Position numbers and translations under genes: made by a program
Part shown: positions 32,132 to 42,190 of the stretch, piece by piece
Numbering within the stretch: the stretch's first letter is position 1
Layout: each line of letters begins with the position of its first letter
Notes under the pieces: model-generated
The model's database searches: none
What the model saw: only the letters and a program-made list of their open reading frames with translations
What the model was told of the DNA's origin: nothing
From: Micropterix aruncella
Taxonomy: Eukaryota; Arthropoda; Insecta; Lepidoptera; Micropterigidae
NCBI GenBank assembly: GCA_944548615.1
Contig: OX155972.1
Location: 3,151,625 to 3,215,624 of the forward strand
Length of the DNA: 64,000 nt
Reading direction: 5' to 3'

Positions 32132-32636
32132 TGTTTGCGCCAGTTGCTCTGTGTGGTAATTGATTATACGCCTGCATTAGATTTGTGAGAAGGCGCCTTA
32201 AGATCATTCCAAATACCGGTTATTTATTTCCTACCCCCATTCTACTGTCAAAATACAAAAATTCTGATCTGCATACTGGCTTCCTGTCAATGTTACATCG
32301 CACCGCATTTTATTTAAATTCTAATGCGTTTGAGTGATTAATAATGGATTGCTCATCCTAACACCGCATCTATAAACCCACCAATCTGTGGACATCAAGA
32401 AAGTGGCTCCCGTGTCCTGACCATCTTATTTCCGGATTTTAAGGTAAGCCATCTAAGCATATTTGATGTAGGTAGTATATCCGATTGCCACACGAAGATA
32501 TTGTATGAATATTTGTATTGGTACTTTGCCCAATTACAATATATTTATATAAAGATTGGTGGAACCACCGCTTTGAACCCCAATATGATGTTTGGAATCA
32601 GATATTATCCGCTATAATCTGAAACTTTATACACCA
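32132..32636 (+). repeat. 3' LTR of the BEL/Pao element
   Basis: This LTR of 505 bp is nearly identical to the 5' LTR, with one T-for-C difference and a 3-bp deletion. The AGTAG duplication follows at 32637. Confidence 0.95.
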
Positions 32637-32641
32637 AGTAG

Positions 32642-33324
32642 GTATTATTTAGTACCGTATAGGCATGTTTAGAGCGATATACTGTTACACCACGAAAGTG
32701 GCCATATTGAACAAAATAATCATTTTTTTTGTAACTATGAGTGCCATCTACACGTTACGTTTCGTAGTAAAATAATGGCTTCCAAATCGTAGTACGACGT
32801 TGACCAATCTAATACGCTTGATAATCAATTGTTTCTTGATTACGATACCAGATTCTTTCTCCAAGAATAAGCAAAAGTTGGTAACTAGGAAATCAACACC
32901 CCTTACCCTTTGCCGACTAAAAAGCGACATTGAATACATTGCAGTAATACAATATCACGTGTGTGCAAGAGTGCTCGTATTATTTTTATTTGGAGTACCG
33001 AAATGGCAATCCATATGCGCCATTAGTGCTACACTACGCTCCCCCCTCCTAACTAACTAAAAGCATCATCGAATGGAAACACTCGACCGCACTCGAGACT
33101 CGATTACAACAATCGATTTGATATGGCGGAGGCGTGACGCATGCACGATAACGCGGTCGCGGGAAAACAATAACATGTGGTCTAGCATGTCGACAATATG
33201 CGCGAGAGCGAGCTGAAACTATTACAGCTAGCGGTTCCGGGCAGCTTGGGCCATATTACTACTGGTCCCGAGTGTACGTGCACAAAAACAATTTTCTTAC
33301 ATTGCTCCTCGACTGTTCAACAAA
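32642..33324. other. M1 MITE remainder, then unclassified DNA
   Basis: Bases 32642-32812 match the reverse complement of 49160-49340 (blocks tatgagtgccatctac, gtagtacgacgttgacc) and end in an M1-type terminus with caatctaat. They are the far side of the M1 copy split by the BEL element. From 32813 to 33324 no gene is seen; a GC-richer patch at 33110-33180 has no identity. Confidence 0.5.
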
Positions 33325-33326
33325 AT

Positions 33327-33420
33327 GGGAGCTAATGGGCCCTTGCTGAGTTGGCCACGAGGACCCATTTGTTCAGGGTCGGTCACACTCACGACTCTGG
33401 TCTTAGGGCTAGTTTCTAGT
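33327..33420 (-). repeat. CGR 3' terminal fragment
   Basis: This is the reverse complement of the last ~90 bp of the CGR family (GGGAGCTAATGGGCCCTTGC on plus), with internal deletions. No 5' part is present. Confidence 0.65.
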
Positions 33421-33423
33421 TTA

Positions 33424-33580
33424 GGGCCTCTAGATAGCGCATCGTGTTGATAGCTTTTTATGCTATTTTCAACATTAAAAAAAACTAATTTTGAATAAAA
33501 AAAAAAAAACCAATTTTTTTTTTCTGTTTTTCTCAAAAGTTCCTATTAAAAGTTGCTTAACTCTTTGAGGCACACATTTT
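33424..33580. repeat. R5 half element
   Basis: Bases tctagatagcgcatcgtg and the following T/A runs match the right half of the R5 copy at 17190-17330. The left half is missing. Confidence 0.5.
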
Positions 33581-34893
33581 ATAGAAACTAAAAAAACTAG
33601 TTGCATTTTTTAAATCAAGAGAGCGTCGGGATTATAAAACTACTAAAAGAGAGAAAACCAGTTTTTGAGCCTCTAAAACAGTGATTCCCAAAGTGGTCTA
33701 TATGGACCCCCAGGGGTCGATTTCGATTCGCAGGGGGTCTATGGCAGCGAGAAACAAAAATCGGGGTGCACGAGATGTAAATGGGGGTCCACGTTAGTGG
33801 ACTCCAAGGCAGGTCACCATAAGCATTCAGGCGATCCGTTAATGTCGTATTACTTCTTAAACAGATTTTGTATACAGCATAGTATTTTAAAATTATAATA
33901 ATAGCAATAAACAAATGCGCGCGTCACAAGTATCACGGAATGAAATCAACACTCAACTCAGATTGCATCACTAGTCGATTGAAGAGGCCAGCGCACATGA
34001 CTAACGAGGGAAGGTGCGAATGAGATATGTGAAAAAATTGCGCTTGAATGGGTATCCGTGCGAGCGAGTAGGATAAACGCGCCACATGAATGAACAAGCG
34101 AGATAGTGCTACATGTGCACTTATGTGCAGCTTTCCCAAATTATTCGTACTTTAAGGTCGTGGACGCTTAGGAATAAACAAATAAAAATTGTACATATTT
34201 TTAATTTTTTACAATTGTCCACATTACCAAAAACCCTATGTAGGCGATCAGTACTGTTCCAGCTGTCAAGAAACTTTTAATGTTAGTAAGTTCAGGAAAA
34301 TTCAGGCAGGGGTCTACGGAAAACAGCAAGGGGTCTACGAGTCAAGAAACTAACTATTCAAGGTGGGTTAAAATATATCCCACCATGTATAAATGCATAG
34401 AAAATTTGGGATTGTTTTTAAACCACCTAGCCCCAAAGAGTTAATTCTTCGTACTGATTAACCCACTACAAGGATCTCAATAATTAAAAACTCAACCTGT
34501 GTATTGTATCGATTTTAACAACACCTTTTATGTAAGAAATTAAATTAGCTGTCTTTCTAGTGGCATATTGCTCCCCGTTATTGCTAGACCAGGTCCAACA
34601 CATTTCCCCCCTTCTCCTTTGCTGTTCTCAACAATTTTGCCAAGAAATGAAAGTGTTTGCACAAGTGAAATCTTATTTTTGAGGTTTCAGCAGGTAAGTG
34701 AAGCCTTTCGCTCGCTGCCATCGCTGCCGACCGATCCGCCAATTAAGTTTTCCCATCTTAGGGAATTATCAGGTACCTCCTGGCGCCTCACTCCGCACTT
34801 GCGCCTCCCCCTTTAGTAGAAGAGCCAGCGACAAAAAAAGTGCAAGTTGTGGAAAAGCTGATACTTTTAGATCAGACAGTATTTTCGCCATAG
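33581..34893. other. Unclassified, possible hAT-like end
   Basis: At 33680 the sequence CAGTGATTCCCAAAGTGG resembles the terminal repeat of hAT transposons, and ggggtctay motifs recur until 34340. I cannot find the matching right end or an 8-bp duplication. Bases 34560-34860 contain a pyrimidine-rich run and GC-richer sequence with no recognisable protein. Confidence 0.3.
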
Positions 34894-34907
34894 AATGCCA
34901 GGGTACA

Positions 34908-35536
34908 AATAGAGTTGTCAACTACAACGGGCGAACCCGTCACCCCAGGAAGTTTTAACGATTAGTCGTTCTATCTCCCGTGAAGTGAACGCAGAAGACT
35001 TCAACAAAACAGTCCACCGTCAAGCTCCGCCACATACGCGTAAGAGGCCAACGCTTTATCCGCGAGATAACCAGGTATGTTACCCAGCGGGCTTACACAC
35101 ACGCCCTTAGTTCCAATTGCGACCAGATTATTCCGGTCTCTCGATTGGTTACGAGTTCGAGGTCGCTTGCGCGGTCCTCTCCCTTGCGAAGCGGTGAACG
35201 GTGTTTACCGAATCTATCGCGAAACCAATGGTCGTTTCAAGAGCAGTCGCCGTAAGGTCCGCAACCACTCCCGCCCTATAAGAAACAGTACTGCTTCCAG
35301 ACTCCCCCGAATATTAGTCAGAGTGCACAATCGATTGGCTTACGCCGCACGGTACGCAGACCGTCCAGGAGCGCCAGAAGGTTGACTCCTAGGGGAAACT
35401 AGCCCAAAGGCCAGAGTCCTACCCGGGCTCGCACTTCATGCGTCGAAGCCGCCGAATGGGTGTTGACCCGTGAATGTGACCAACCCTGAACAAAATGGGT
35501 CTTCGTGGCCAACTCAGCAAGGGTCCATTAGCTACC
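34908..35536 (+). mobile_element. CGR retroposon with 14-bp TSD
   Basis: This 629-bp copy is flanked by the perfect repeat AATGCCAGGGTACA (34894-34907 and 35537-35550). It begins aatagaGTTGTCAACTACAACGGGC and ends CCATTAGCTACC. Three hairpins follow each other at the 5' end: GTTGT/ACAAC, ACGGG-CGAA-CCCGT and AACGA-TTAG-TCGTT. It is the best single reference for the family in this window. The apparent ORF inside (35077-35385) is not conserved among copies. Confidence 0.85.
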
Positions 35537-35548
35537 AATGCCAGGGTA

Positions 35549-35770
35549 CAGTCAGCAGGCTAGATTCTGGGACACCTGGCGCTGGCGTACTAGAAAAGTT
35601 GTAATGTTAATTAGTACCTTAAAGTGTTTTGGGAAAGCTGATAATTCATCAGTAGACAGTGGATGCGATAAAGAACTCGAAACATATAATGGTCAGACTG
35701 CTTCATTTACATAAAACTTTTCTAGTACCTACGTCAGCGCCAGGTGTCTCAGAATCTGGCCAGCTAACTG
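35549..35770. mobile_element. Tc1/mariner-type MITE, 222 bp
   Basis: Inverted repeats of about 45 bp (CAGTCAGCAGGCTAGATTCT and its near complement, sharing gacacctggcgctg) bound the element. TA lies on both sides (35547-35548 and 35771-35772). No coding capacity is present. The CGR duplication to the left overlaps its first bases, so the MITE was there first. Confidence 0.8.
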
Positions 35771-35772
35771 TA

Positions 35773-36735
35773 TTCATATTCATATTCATTTTATTGGTAT
35801 ACTGGTATACCTACAAGTCAGATTAGCGAACATTCATACATATTAGCAAACAAACATATTTTTTTTTATCGTAAAGAAAAGATAAAATAAACAAAACAAA
35901 ATGAAGAAAAAAAAAACACAAGAATAATGTAAAACGAAGAAAATACAAGACAAAATGCAAAAGAGATCATTAAATACTTTAGCCACCAAAGCATTTTAGA
36001 CTTCACTCGAGTAATATTCTTCCAGTGAGTAAAACGCCTTATATGTAAGGTACCTCTTAAGGCGTCTCTTAAACACGTCAAGAGATAGCGCCTGCCTAAT
36101 GTGCTCGCTGAGTTTGTTGTAAACAGCTGGACCGGCGATATAGGCTAGCCTCTCCGACTTGGATAATGCGTGACTTACCGAACGTAGCATGCTACGGGAT
36201 CTTGTTGCATAGTGATGATGCACACCATTCACTTCAAAATCGGCTAGATTTCTGCGAACGAACAGCGCTACTTCCATTATATAAATGAACGGCAGCGTCA
36301 TGATGCAGAGATCTCTAAACAGAGGCCTAGCTGGCGCATCAAGCGCCACACGCGCTATTGTGCGGACTGCACGCTTCTGCATAACGAAAGCCCTCTGCCT
36401 GTCGGCTGCTCGCCCCCATAAATCCGCGCCGTACATTAGCAGTGAATGAACGTATGCAAAGTAACACATGCGCAGCGCGGATAAATCGAGAAATGAAGCG
36501 ATGCGATAGAGTGCATAGCACGCTCTTCCCAATTTATCACATAAAGCATCAATATGTAGGTGCCATCGTAACTCATTATCGATTACGAATCCCGAGAACT
36601 TTGTTGAGGATACCTGAGTTAATTCTTCGTTATTGACGGTCACATGTATTTCGGTTTTAGTAGGTCTAAGGCTGAAATACATAACATTAGGTTTGTTAAT
36701 GTTGAGTACCAGGCCGTAACCCGGCATTCTACGGC
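35773..36735 (-). pseudogene. Jockey-type non-LTR retrotransposon, 5'-truncated
   Basis: The minus-strand ORF (36727-35996, 243 residues) starts just after the palm: NVMYFSLRPTKTEIHV, then KFSGFVIDNELRWHLHI, then SLLMYGADLWGRAADRQRAF and MQKRAVRTIARV, to FYSLEEYYSSEV. This matches the thumb and C-terminal region, intact over its length. It is related to, but clearly different from, the family at 13552. The 3' untranslated region ends in a (GAATAT)n tail next to the MITE. Confidence 0.8.
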
Positions 36736-37172
36736 CAAAATACTGTTTGATCTAAAAGTATCAGCTTTAACTCTTGCATTTTTTTGTCGCTGGCTCCCGA
36801 ACTACTTTCTTCGCAAAGTAAACAGAGCGCTGCGCCGCTCGACGATCCGAGGCCAATTTTGATTGAATCTCCGCCGTTTGTTTGTCCGAAATTAACGACG
36901 TTTTGTCTCTATGCGGGATTCCCCGCGGGAGAGGGTTAAAGGCAGATCTACATTGAGTCAGTTACTGACTTCAAATTCAAGACAAGTCAGTGCTGACCAG
37001 GTACTGCAATCGTGAAAATTTAAGTCAGTACAGCACTGTCGCAGCAGTGCTGCAGTCGCGGCAGAGATGTACAATGAGTCAGTAACAGGTGTCAGTGCTG
37101 GCACAGAGAACTGACTCACACTGTTCACGTACAGTCAGTCAGTGGTGGTTATTTCTTCATGGTGTACGCACA
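36736..37172. other. Unclassified, no gene seen
   Basis: Several gtcagt / actgac words recur at 36955-37145, giving short dyads. No protein is recognised. Confidence 0.3.
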
Positions 37173-37916
37173 TCTATACTAATATTATAAAGAGTTTGTG
37201 ACGTTGTAGGAAGTAATCTCTGGATCTACTGAACCGATTTTGAAAATTCTTTTACCAGTAGAAAGCCACGTTATTTGTGAGTGTCATGGGCTATATATTA
37301 ATCCGAAAAATGAAAAGACTTTTTCGTGGTAGTCGGATTTCCAATGTAAATCGAAAAAAACGGTCCAACGAAATCGTTTCTAACTATCGCTGCCTTAACG
37401 ATGAGATATATGATAAAGTTCTAGAGAAAAGGTGTAAAGCTTGATAGTGCCTAAAAGAAAGTCAGCGACAGCATATGTCTAACTTTTATATTTAAGTAAC
37501 AAAAAGTAGTATTTTACATTAAAAAAATAATTTAAATCGTTAGATCATGTTTATTGGTCATATTATCAACAATTATGAATTGTTATCAAAATAAGTAAAT
37601 TTATCGTCTCAAGTGTTTAAAACAAAAGACTTTTCCCTTTTACTGCATATAATTTCACTTTTACTGCATAAATGGTTAAAGAGATAAGACACTCACAAAT
37701 AAGACGCTCACAAGAAGACACTCACAAGTAACGGTAATATAGTCAAATTGGCATGCAAATACATACATACATATGCAGTAAAAATATATCCCTTCTTTTG
37801 GCAGTCAGGAAATAAATCATAGCACTCAGTACTAACCAAACCACACTCATAATTTCATCACAATAAAAAGTTTTACCGCCCAACGAAGTGGGCACGGGTC
37901 AGCTAGTTTCAATTAA
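37173..37916 (+). mobile_element. Non-autonomous Helitron
   Basis: It starts TCTATACTAATATTATAAAG and ends GGGTCAGCTAG. A short hairpin (GCCCA-ACGAAG-TGGGC) lies about 10 bp before the CTAG end. A precedes and T follows the element, the AT target of Helitrons. There is no target duplication. It has no Rep/helicase gene and depends on another element. Closely related copies lie at 48413-49159, 57500-57995 and 61427-62174. Confidence 0.85.
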
Positions 37917-38113
37917 TTTCCTTCAAATATATAATAGTCATATCATAACACAACTTCTTCGTTCATGTTTATTTATACGCCGGTGATAATTTTTCGCAGC
38001 ATCACCAAGTTAAGTTTGCTTGCATCACAAAAACATACCATATCGAACAATGAACATAATAATCATATAAACAAACAGATTGAGGTTTATAAATCGGTCA
38101 TCGCCGGACTTAC

Positions 38114-38250
38114 CCAACCATTTGGTGGATTCTCTGCACGAGATCAGGGTTGATGGCCTCCGCGTCTGCCTTTCTGGAGTTGATCAGCTCGAAGGGGATG
38201 GACGCGCACTCGGCGAGCGCGCAAGACAACTGCACGCTTTTATCCGTAAC
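38114..38250 (-). CDS. Internal exon of an unidentified host gene
   Basis: The minus strand has a strong acceptor (T-rich tract then TTTAG, ending at plus 38251), 137 bases of GC-rich open reading frame and a consensus donor G|GTAAGT (38108-38113). The frame reads VTDKSVQLSCALAECASIPF, then ELINSRKADAEAINPDLVQR and IHQMV plus two bases, so it enters in phase 0 and leaves with two extra bases. It has the look of conserved cytoplasmic protein sequence and resembles no transposon protein I know. I do not recognise the gene. Flanking DNA is AT-rich intron-like sequence. Confidence 0.55.
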
Positions 38251-38499
38251 CTAAAGGCAAAATGAAGAAATTTTTCAATCCACATGTGGCGAAGGCTCAG
38301 AAATAAAAAGAGGCGCAACGTTAGGTACACAAATAATTTTTTTTTATCAGTTAAAAGTCACTTTAAGGAAGCCATTAAAAAATCCTATCAGTCCTTTGTC
38401 CCACGTATTTCATATAATGACTAAATGGAGTAATTTGGAGTAAATGGGTATTTTCATGGATGCATCTGCAGGATTTTCGGTGACATCGACTTAAAGTAC
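38251..38499. other. AT-rich, probably intron
   Basis: This is upstream of the exon on the minus strand. Nothing else is recognised. Confidence 0.35.
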
Positions 38500-38735
38500 T
38501 ATAACTACGAAACTACTACACCAATCATAAAAAGAACAACTGCACAATGATTGCATTGAAATTTCGAATATAGAATATTGAAATATCATTTTGTAAAACA
38601 ATTAGATAATTATGAATAAATATGAGAACGTCAAAGAAGTGAAAAAAACGCGCGACCAGATTTGGTCGACTCGTACTCAACGGATAATTGTTTCGCGACC
38701 AGATTTGGTTGACTCATACTCAACGGGTTAATCGC
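38500..38735 (-). repeat. R6 repeat and a two-unit tandem repeat
   Basis: Bases 38500-38640 are the reverse complement of the R6 repeat at 15780-15925. Next to it, 38645-38735 holds two ~46-bp units built on cgcgaccagatttggt and actcaacgg. Confidence 0.6.
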
Positions 38736-38814
38736 TTGAACAGTTTACATGAATAGCTTTTTTGTACGCTTTTTTGTAATTTGTTGTTTTTTAAAGTGTG
38801 TCTTTGGTAAAAAA

Positions 38815-39350
38815 TAATTAATATTATAAAATCGAAGACTATCGCGGTTGTTTGACATTATAAATAGGATAGAAAACGAATTTACCGCGTGAAAATTGTA
38901 GGACCCGACGTTTCGGTGACGTTGCAGCCGCCGTTGTCTAGGGTAGACTGAAGAGCTGTCAGTCCGTTGTTTTGCGGGTAGGCCGCAAACCGCTGCCGCC
39001 ACTGCGTAGGTTATAACGGTGGTGGGGGGCCGGGCGGGTTATTACGTCCTGTAGAGTTCTATTTAATGCTTCATTACGCCTCTTATGTGCAATATAAAGC
39101 AAGTTTACAAAAAAAACCTAGGGTATATTCAAGAAAGTCATTTAGACTCCTTTTTCGAGAAAATCCTTCACATTTGTGTAGTCTCCCATAAATTTCTCAA
39201 CACTTACATACATATATGACGCCGGAGGAACATAACAACGGACTGACAGCTCTTCAGTCTACCCTAGACAACGGCGGCTGCAACGTCACCGAAACGTCGG
39301 GTCCTACAAATTTCACGCGGTAAATTCGTTTTCTATCCTATTTATAATTA
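38815..39350. repeat. R4 inverted pair
   Basis: Bases 38815-39030 hold R4 in minus orientation and 39235-39350 hold about 115 bp in plus orientation. The shared part (from cagtctaccctagacaacgg to ttttctatcctatttataat) is almost identical, so the two could form a long stem with a ~210-bp loop. Confidence 0.7.
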
Positions 39351-40624
39351 ATATTGTTTATAATCTCAATGTAAAATTTCATTTTCATTTGTTTTTTGTT
39401 GTTTTTCTTTTTCTATAATTATTAAATTTGCTAAAAAATGTATATATAAATGAGGTATAACAACGGAGATATGTACTGTATAGATAGATAGTGTTAACAT
39501 ATAATTAGTCATAGTTTTATTGTTATATTTTGTATTTGTTATGTATACACGCTGTTTGTTAACCAAAGAAAATAAAATAAATAAATAAAACGCATAATTA
39601 AGGTACGGATTGTAAAAAGTGTTCTCAAAGTCACGCAAGACTAGAATTTTGCGCCATTTGACACAATGACACGAAAAAAAGCGGGACAGCTATCAATTCA
39701 GGGTTATTAAAAATGGAGCGCTAAACGAAAGAACAATGCTTTTTTATTGTTGAGCAATATTTTAACACGTTAATATATTAAAAGGAATAAAAACCACGAT
39801 TACCGTTACAGCGAGTGAACTTTGTATTTATAATCATTTTTATTACGTTTTTTTATGAAATATTTATAGATTATGTATTTATCCATCTAGATACATCCAT
39901 ATTTCCGGAAAGTACTTAATCAGACCTTTTATTTGAATGTACTTAATCAGTAATTTATTGACATTTGGACAATTAGACAACTACTTACTCTATATTTGGA
40001 CAGTTAAGGTACCCCATGACACCGGGATGACATAAGGATTCTAACAATACCACACACTTCTAAATCGGTTCAAGCGTTTCGAAGTTATGGTGGAATAAAG
40101 AAACGGAAAACATACCATAGATGAGCCCTGACACATTATACTCCTCTTTTTGGTGGCCAGTCGTGTAAAAATAATGAAGGTTATTTACAGGTCGCAATTT
40201 TCATACAAAATGTGGTCGGAATAGTGATTTAAATTGATCAACTGTGAAAAGATTATTTTAAGAAATAGGTTGGGTCTCCCCAAGGCTTTCCCGATAAGTA
40301 GACAGCCCATCCCCCTTAGGCCAACCCCACTTTGCAAACCACACGCCCCCCGCGCCAACCCCAAACCCCCGCACACCGCGTGTCAATCCCCCTCTACCCC
40401 TCGTAGTATTGTCGTGGTATTTTAGTACTATATTTGTAGTATTATCCGTGGTATTAAAATGGTATTTTACCAATATTTTTGGCGAAGTTTAAAAATTAAT
40501 TGGGTCGCTTGTATAATATACATTCCAAACCGAAATTGCACAATGTGGTTTCAGCCCACCTATTGTTCTATTGTTCTTGTTAGGAAAACTTGGCACGTGG
40601 TTACTATTGCTTTGTGAAATCGTC
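39351..40624. other. AT-rich with repeat R7, no gene seen
   Basis: R7 (cacgattaccgttacag.gagtgaact, then tttataatcatttttatta) occurs at about 39785-39850 and again at 44490-44580. Bases 40080-40160 hold a moderately known lepidopteran repeat end with ctcctctttttggtggccagt. The ORFs at 40185-40473 cover a C-rich tract and show no motif. Confidence 0.35.
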
Positions 40625-40784
40625 GTACCCTCAATGCTGATTAGTACACGGCATTTGCTCGCCGGAATTGATTGACGAATTTCGTAAAAGCAACCGTAAA
40701 CGCTGCATCATCTTGCACCATGATAGTGCTATGTCTCAAACGGCCAAAAAGACGAACGATTTTTTGAAGGCGAAAAATTAAGGC
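40625..40784 (+). pseudogene. Mariner transposase fragment
   Basis: The plus strand contains CIILHHDSAMSQTAKKTNDF and LKAKN then stop, the HHDNA block with the second catalytic aspartate. Preceding residues are degenerate. A CGR fragment begins where the mariner sequence stops, at 40785. Confidence 0.65.
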
Positions 40785-41052
40785 TATCAACTACAACGAG
40801 CAAACCCGTCACCTCAGGAAGTTTTAACGATATTCGATCGTTCTGTCTCCCGTGAAGTGAGCGTAGAAGACTTGGGACGAAAACAGTCCTTTGTCTAGTT
40901 ACGCCACTCTCCCGTAAGAAGCCAACGCTTTACCGCGAGCTAGCCAAGTTAATCACACAGCGGGCCGACACTCGCGCCCTTACTTCCAGTTATAATCGGA
41001 TTACTCCGGTTTCCCGACTGGTTTCAGGTTCGAGGTCGCTTGCGCGGTCTGA
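40785..41052 (+). repeat. CGR 5' fragment
   Basis: This is the first ~268 bp of a CGR copy (ctatcaactacaacgagcaa...cgcttgcgcggt). The second hairpin has the longer stem AACGAT / ATCGTT. The copy ends abruptly at a reverse transcriptase fossil. Confidence 0.75.
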
Positions 41053-41382
41053 ACTATTTTAGTATGCGTTCACTGGAAGACCGCCGCACAGCGGCTGATA
41101 TGACATTATTGCATAAAACAATACATAACGAAATTGATAGCCATCATTTGGTGGAGAAACTGTCATTGTTGGTTCCGCCACGAATGGTTCGCTCTCCTCG
41201 TACGTTGCAAATCCCTCGTGTGAACACTAGTTACACTCGTGAACACTCGTGTAAACACTAGCCCAAAACTCTGTTATGCATCGCTTGTGACACATATAAT
41301 AGTCGATTCGAAGATATCGAAATTTTTCTCTTAAACCAACCTAAATTCAGCGAGGCTGTCCTTAGCTCACTAGGCGTCTAGG
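41053..41382 (+). pseudogene. Non-LTR retrotransposon C-terminal fragment
   Basis: The plus strand reads MRSLEDRRTAADMTLLHKTI, HNEIDSHHLVEKLSLLVPPR and, after a frameshift near 41245, DTYNSRFEDIEIFLLNQPKF then a stop. This pattern (sLe.RR..aDl.llyK.ihg.id) is the C-terminal region of Jockey/CR1-type proteins. Nothing upstream remains. Confidence 0.65.
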
Positions 41383-41780
41383 AAGTGAGTATATAATATA
41401 CACATACAAATTGTTTCAAAACACACAGAGCGAAAATGAGAATAGAAAAGACTATAATTTAAATACCTATATTCTATCCTATATTTATCCCATCCCCCTC
41501 CTTTCCTATCCTTGCAATAATTCGATAGTAATTTAATTTAATTTTGTGAAATGCAATTTTTGGTTTACCTTATAAGAGAATAATTTAGGAAACAATTAAT
41601 CGGCCAGCGAAACACTGTATTAGGATAATTAGTCATAATTAATGAAGCGCTGCATGTTTCCCCAAAATTAAAACCCGAGCATCGCCGGGTAACATTCCCT
41701 AGTACTGTATATAAATACAATATCGTTTTTTAATAAATTCCCTCTTATCGTCATGTATATTATATATTTATATAATATAC
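41383..41780. other. AT-rich with a possible Helitron 3' end
   Basis: Bases 41680-41704 (CCCGAGCATCGCCGGG...CTAG) form a hairpin followed by CTAG, like the 3' end of another lepidopteran Helitron family. The 5' end is not identified. Confidence 0.35.
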
Positions 41781-42190
41781 ATGATGAGTTTTAATTAACC
41801 GGCATCCTTGAAGAGGCTGAATCAGTACGAGCATATAAGCATATAAGCAACATATAAGCAACAAAATTTTATGAGAAAAACATCAAAAAAATATTTGTAA
41901 AAAAAAGCTTTGAAATTTTGCTTTTTTTTCAAAATAGTATAAAAAGCGATGATCGCGATGCACCATCTAGCGGTAGGTAAAATATCGCTAATATTGTTTA
42001 TTAGGAATATTTTACCTACTGCTAGATGGCGCAGCGCGCTCAAACGCTTGTCAAACTTTCATTTAACAAAGTTCTCCAAAATGTTTAATAAAATAAATAA
42101 AATAAAAAAAACAGTTTTTTTTATCAAAAGTTGATTATTTGCTTGCACGGATTTACCCCTTGAAAGATGCCGGTTTATTAAAACTTACCT
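41781..42190. mobile_element. R5 palindromic foldback MITE
   Basis: It runs from GATGAGTTTTAATTAACCGG to the complementary CCGGTTTATTAAAACTTACC. The centre is a near-palindrome of catctagcggtaggtaaaat and attttacctactgctagatg around an AT-rich axis at about 41995. Both outer and inner arms can pair, so the element folds fully. Confidence 0.8.

Larger units (their letters stand above)
25793..32641 (+). mobile_element. BEL/Pao LTR retrotransposon, essentially complete
   Basis: The element (25798-32636) is 6839 bp with LTRs of 508 and 505 bp, a single gag-pol ORF, a purine-rich tract before the 3' LTR and the 5-bp duplication AGTAG on both sides (25793-25797 and 32637-32641). The LTRs start TGTTTGCG and end ACACCA. 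By eye they differ by one substitution and one 3-bp indel, so the insertion is recent. It sits inside an M1 MITE copy. The host M1 sequence resumes on the far side, so the unoccupied site can be compared with the M1 copy at 49160-49779. Confidence 0.95.

Noticed and set aside
25798..32636. BEL element as an infectious endogenous retrovirus
   Set aside because: No envelope-like ORF follows the integrase. The stop codon is only about 215 bp before the 3' LTR.
33680..34440. Complete hAT element
   Set aside because: Only one end with CAGTGATTCCCAAAG is present. No matching right end or 8-bp duplication was found.
35077..35385. Open frames in other CGR copies (also 6162-6464, 47513-47857, 50057-50440, 63708-63968)
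   Set aside because: The readings differ in frame and strand among copies and are not conserved as protein.
39230..39350. R4 repeat as a coding exon shared by 23345-23695 and 38745-39002
   Set aside because: The similar translations come from near-identical DNA repeats in both orientations, not from a conserved protein.
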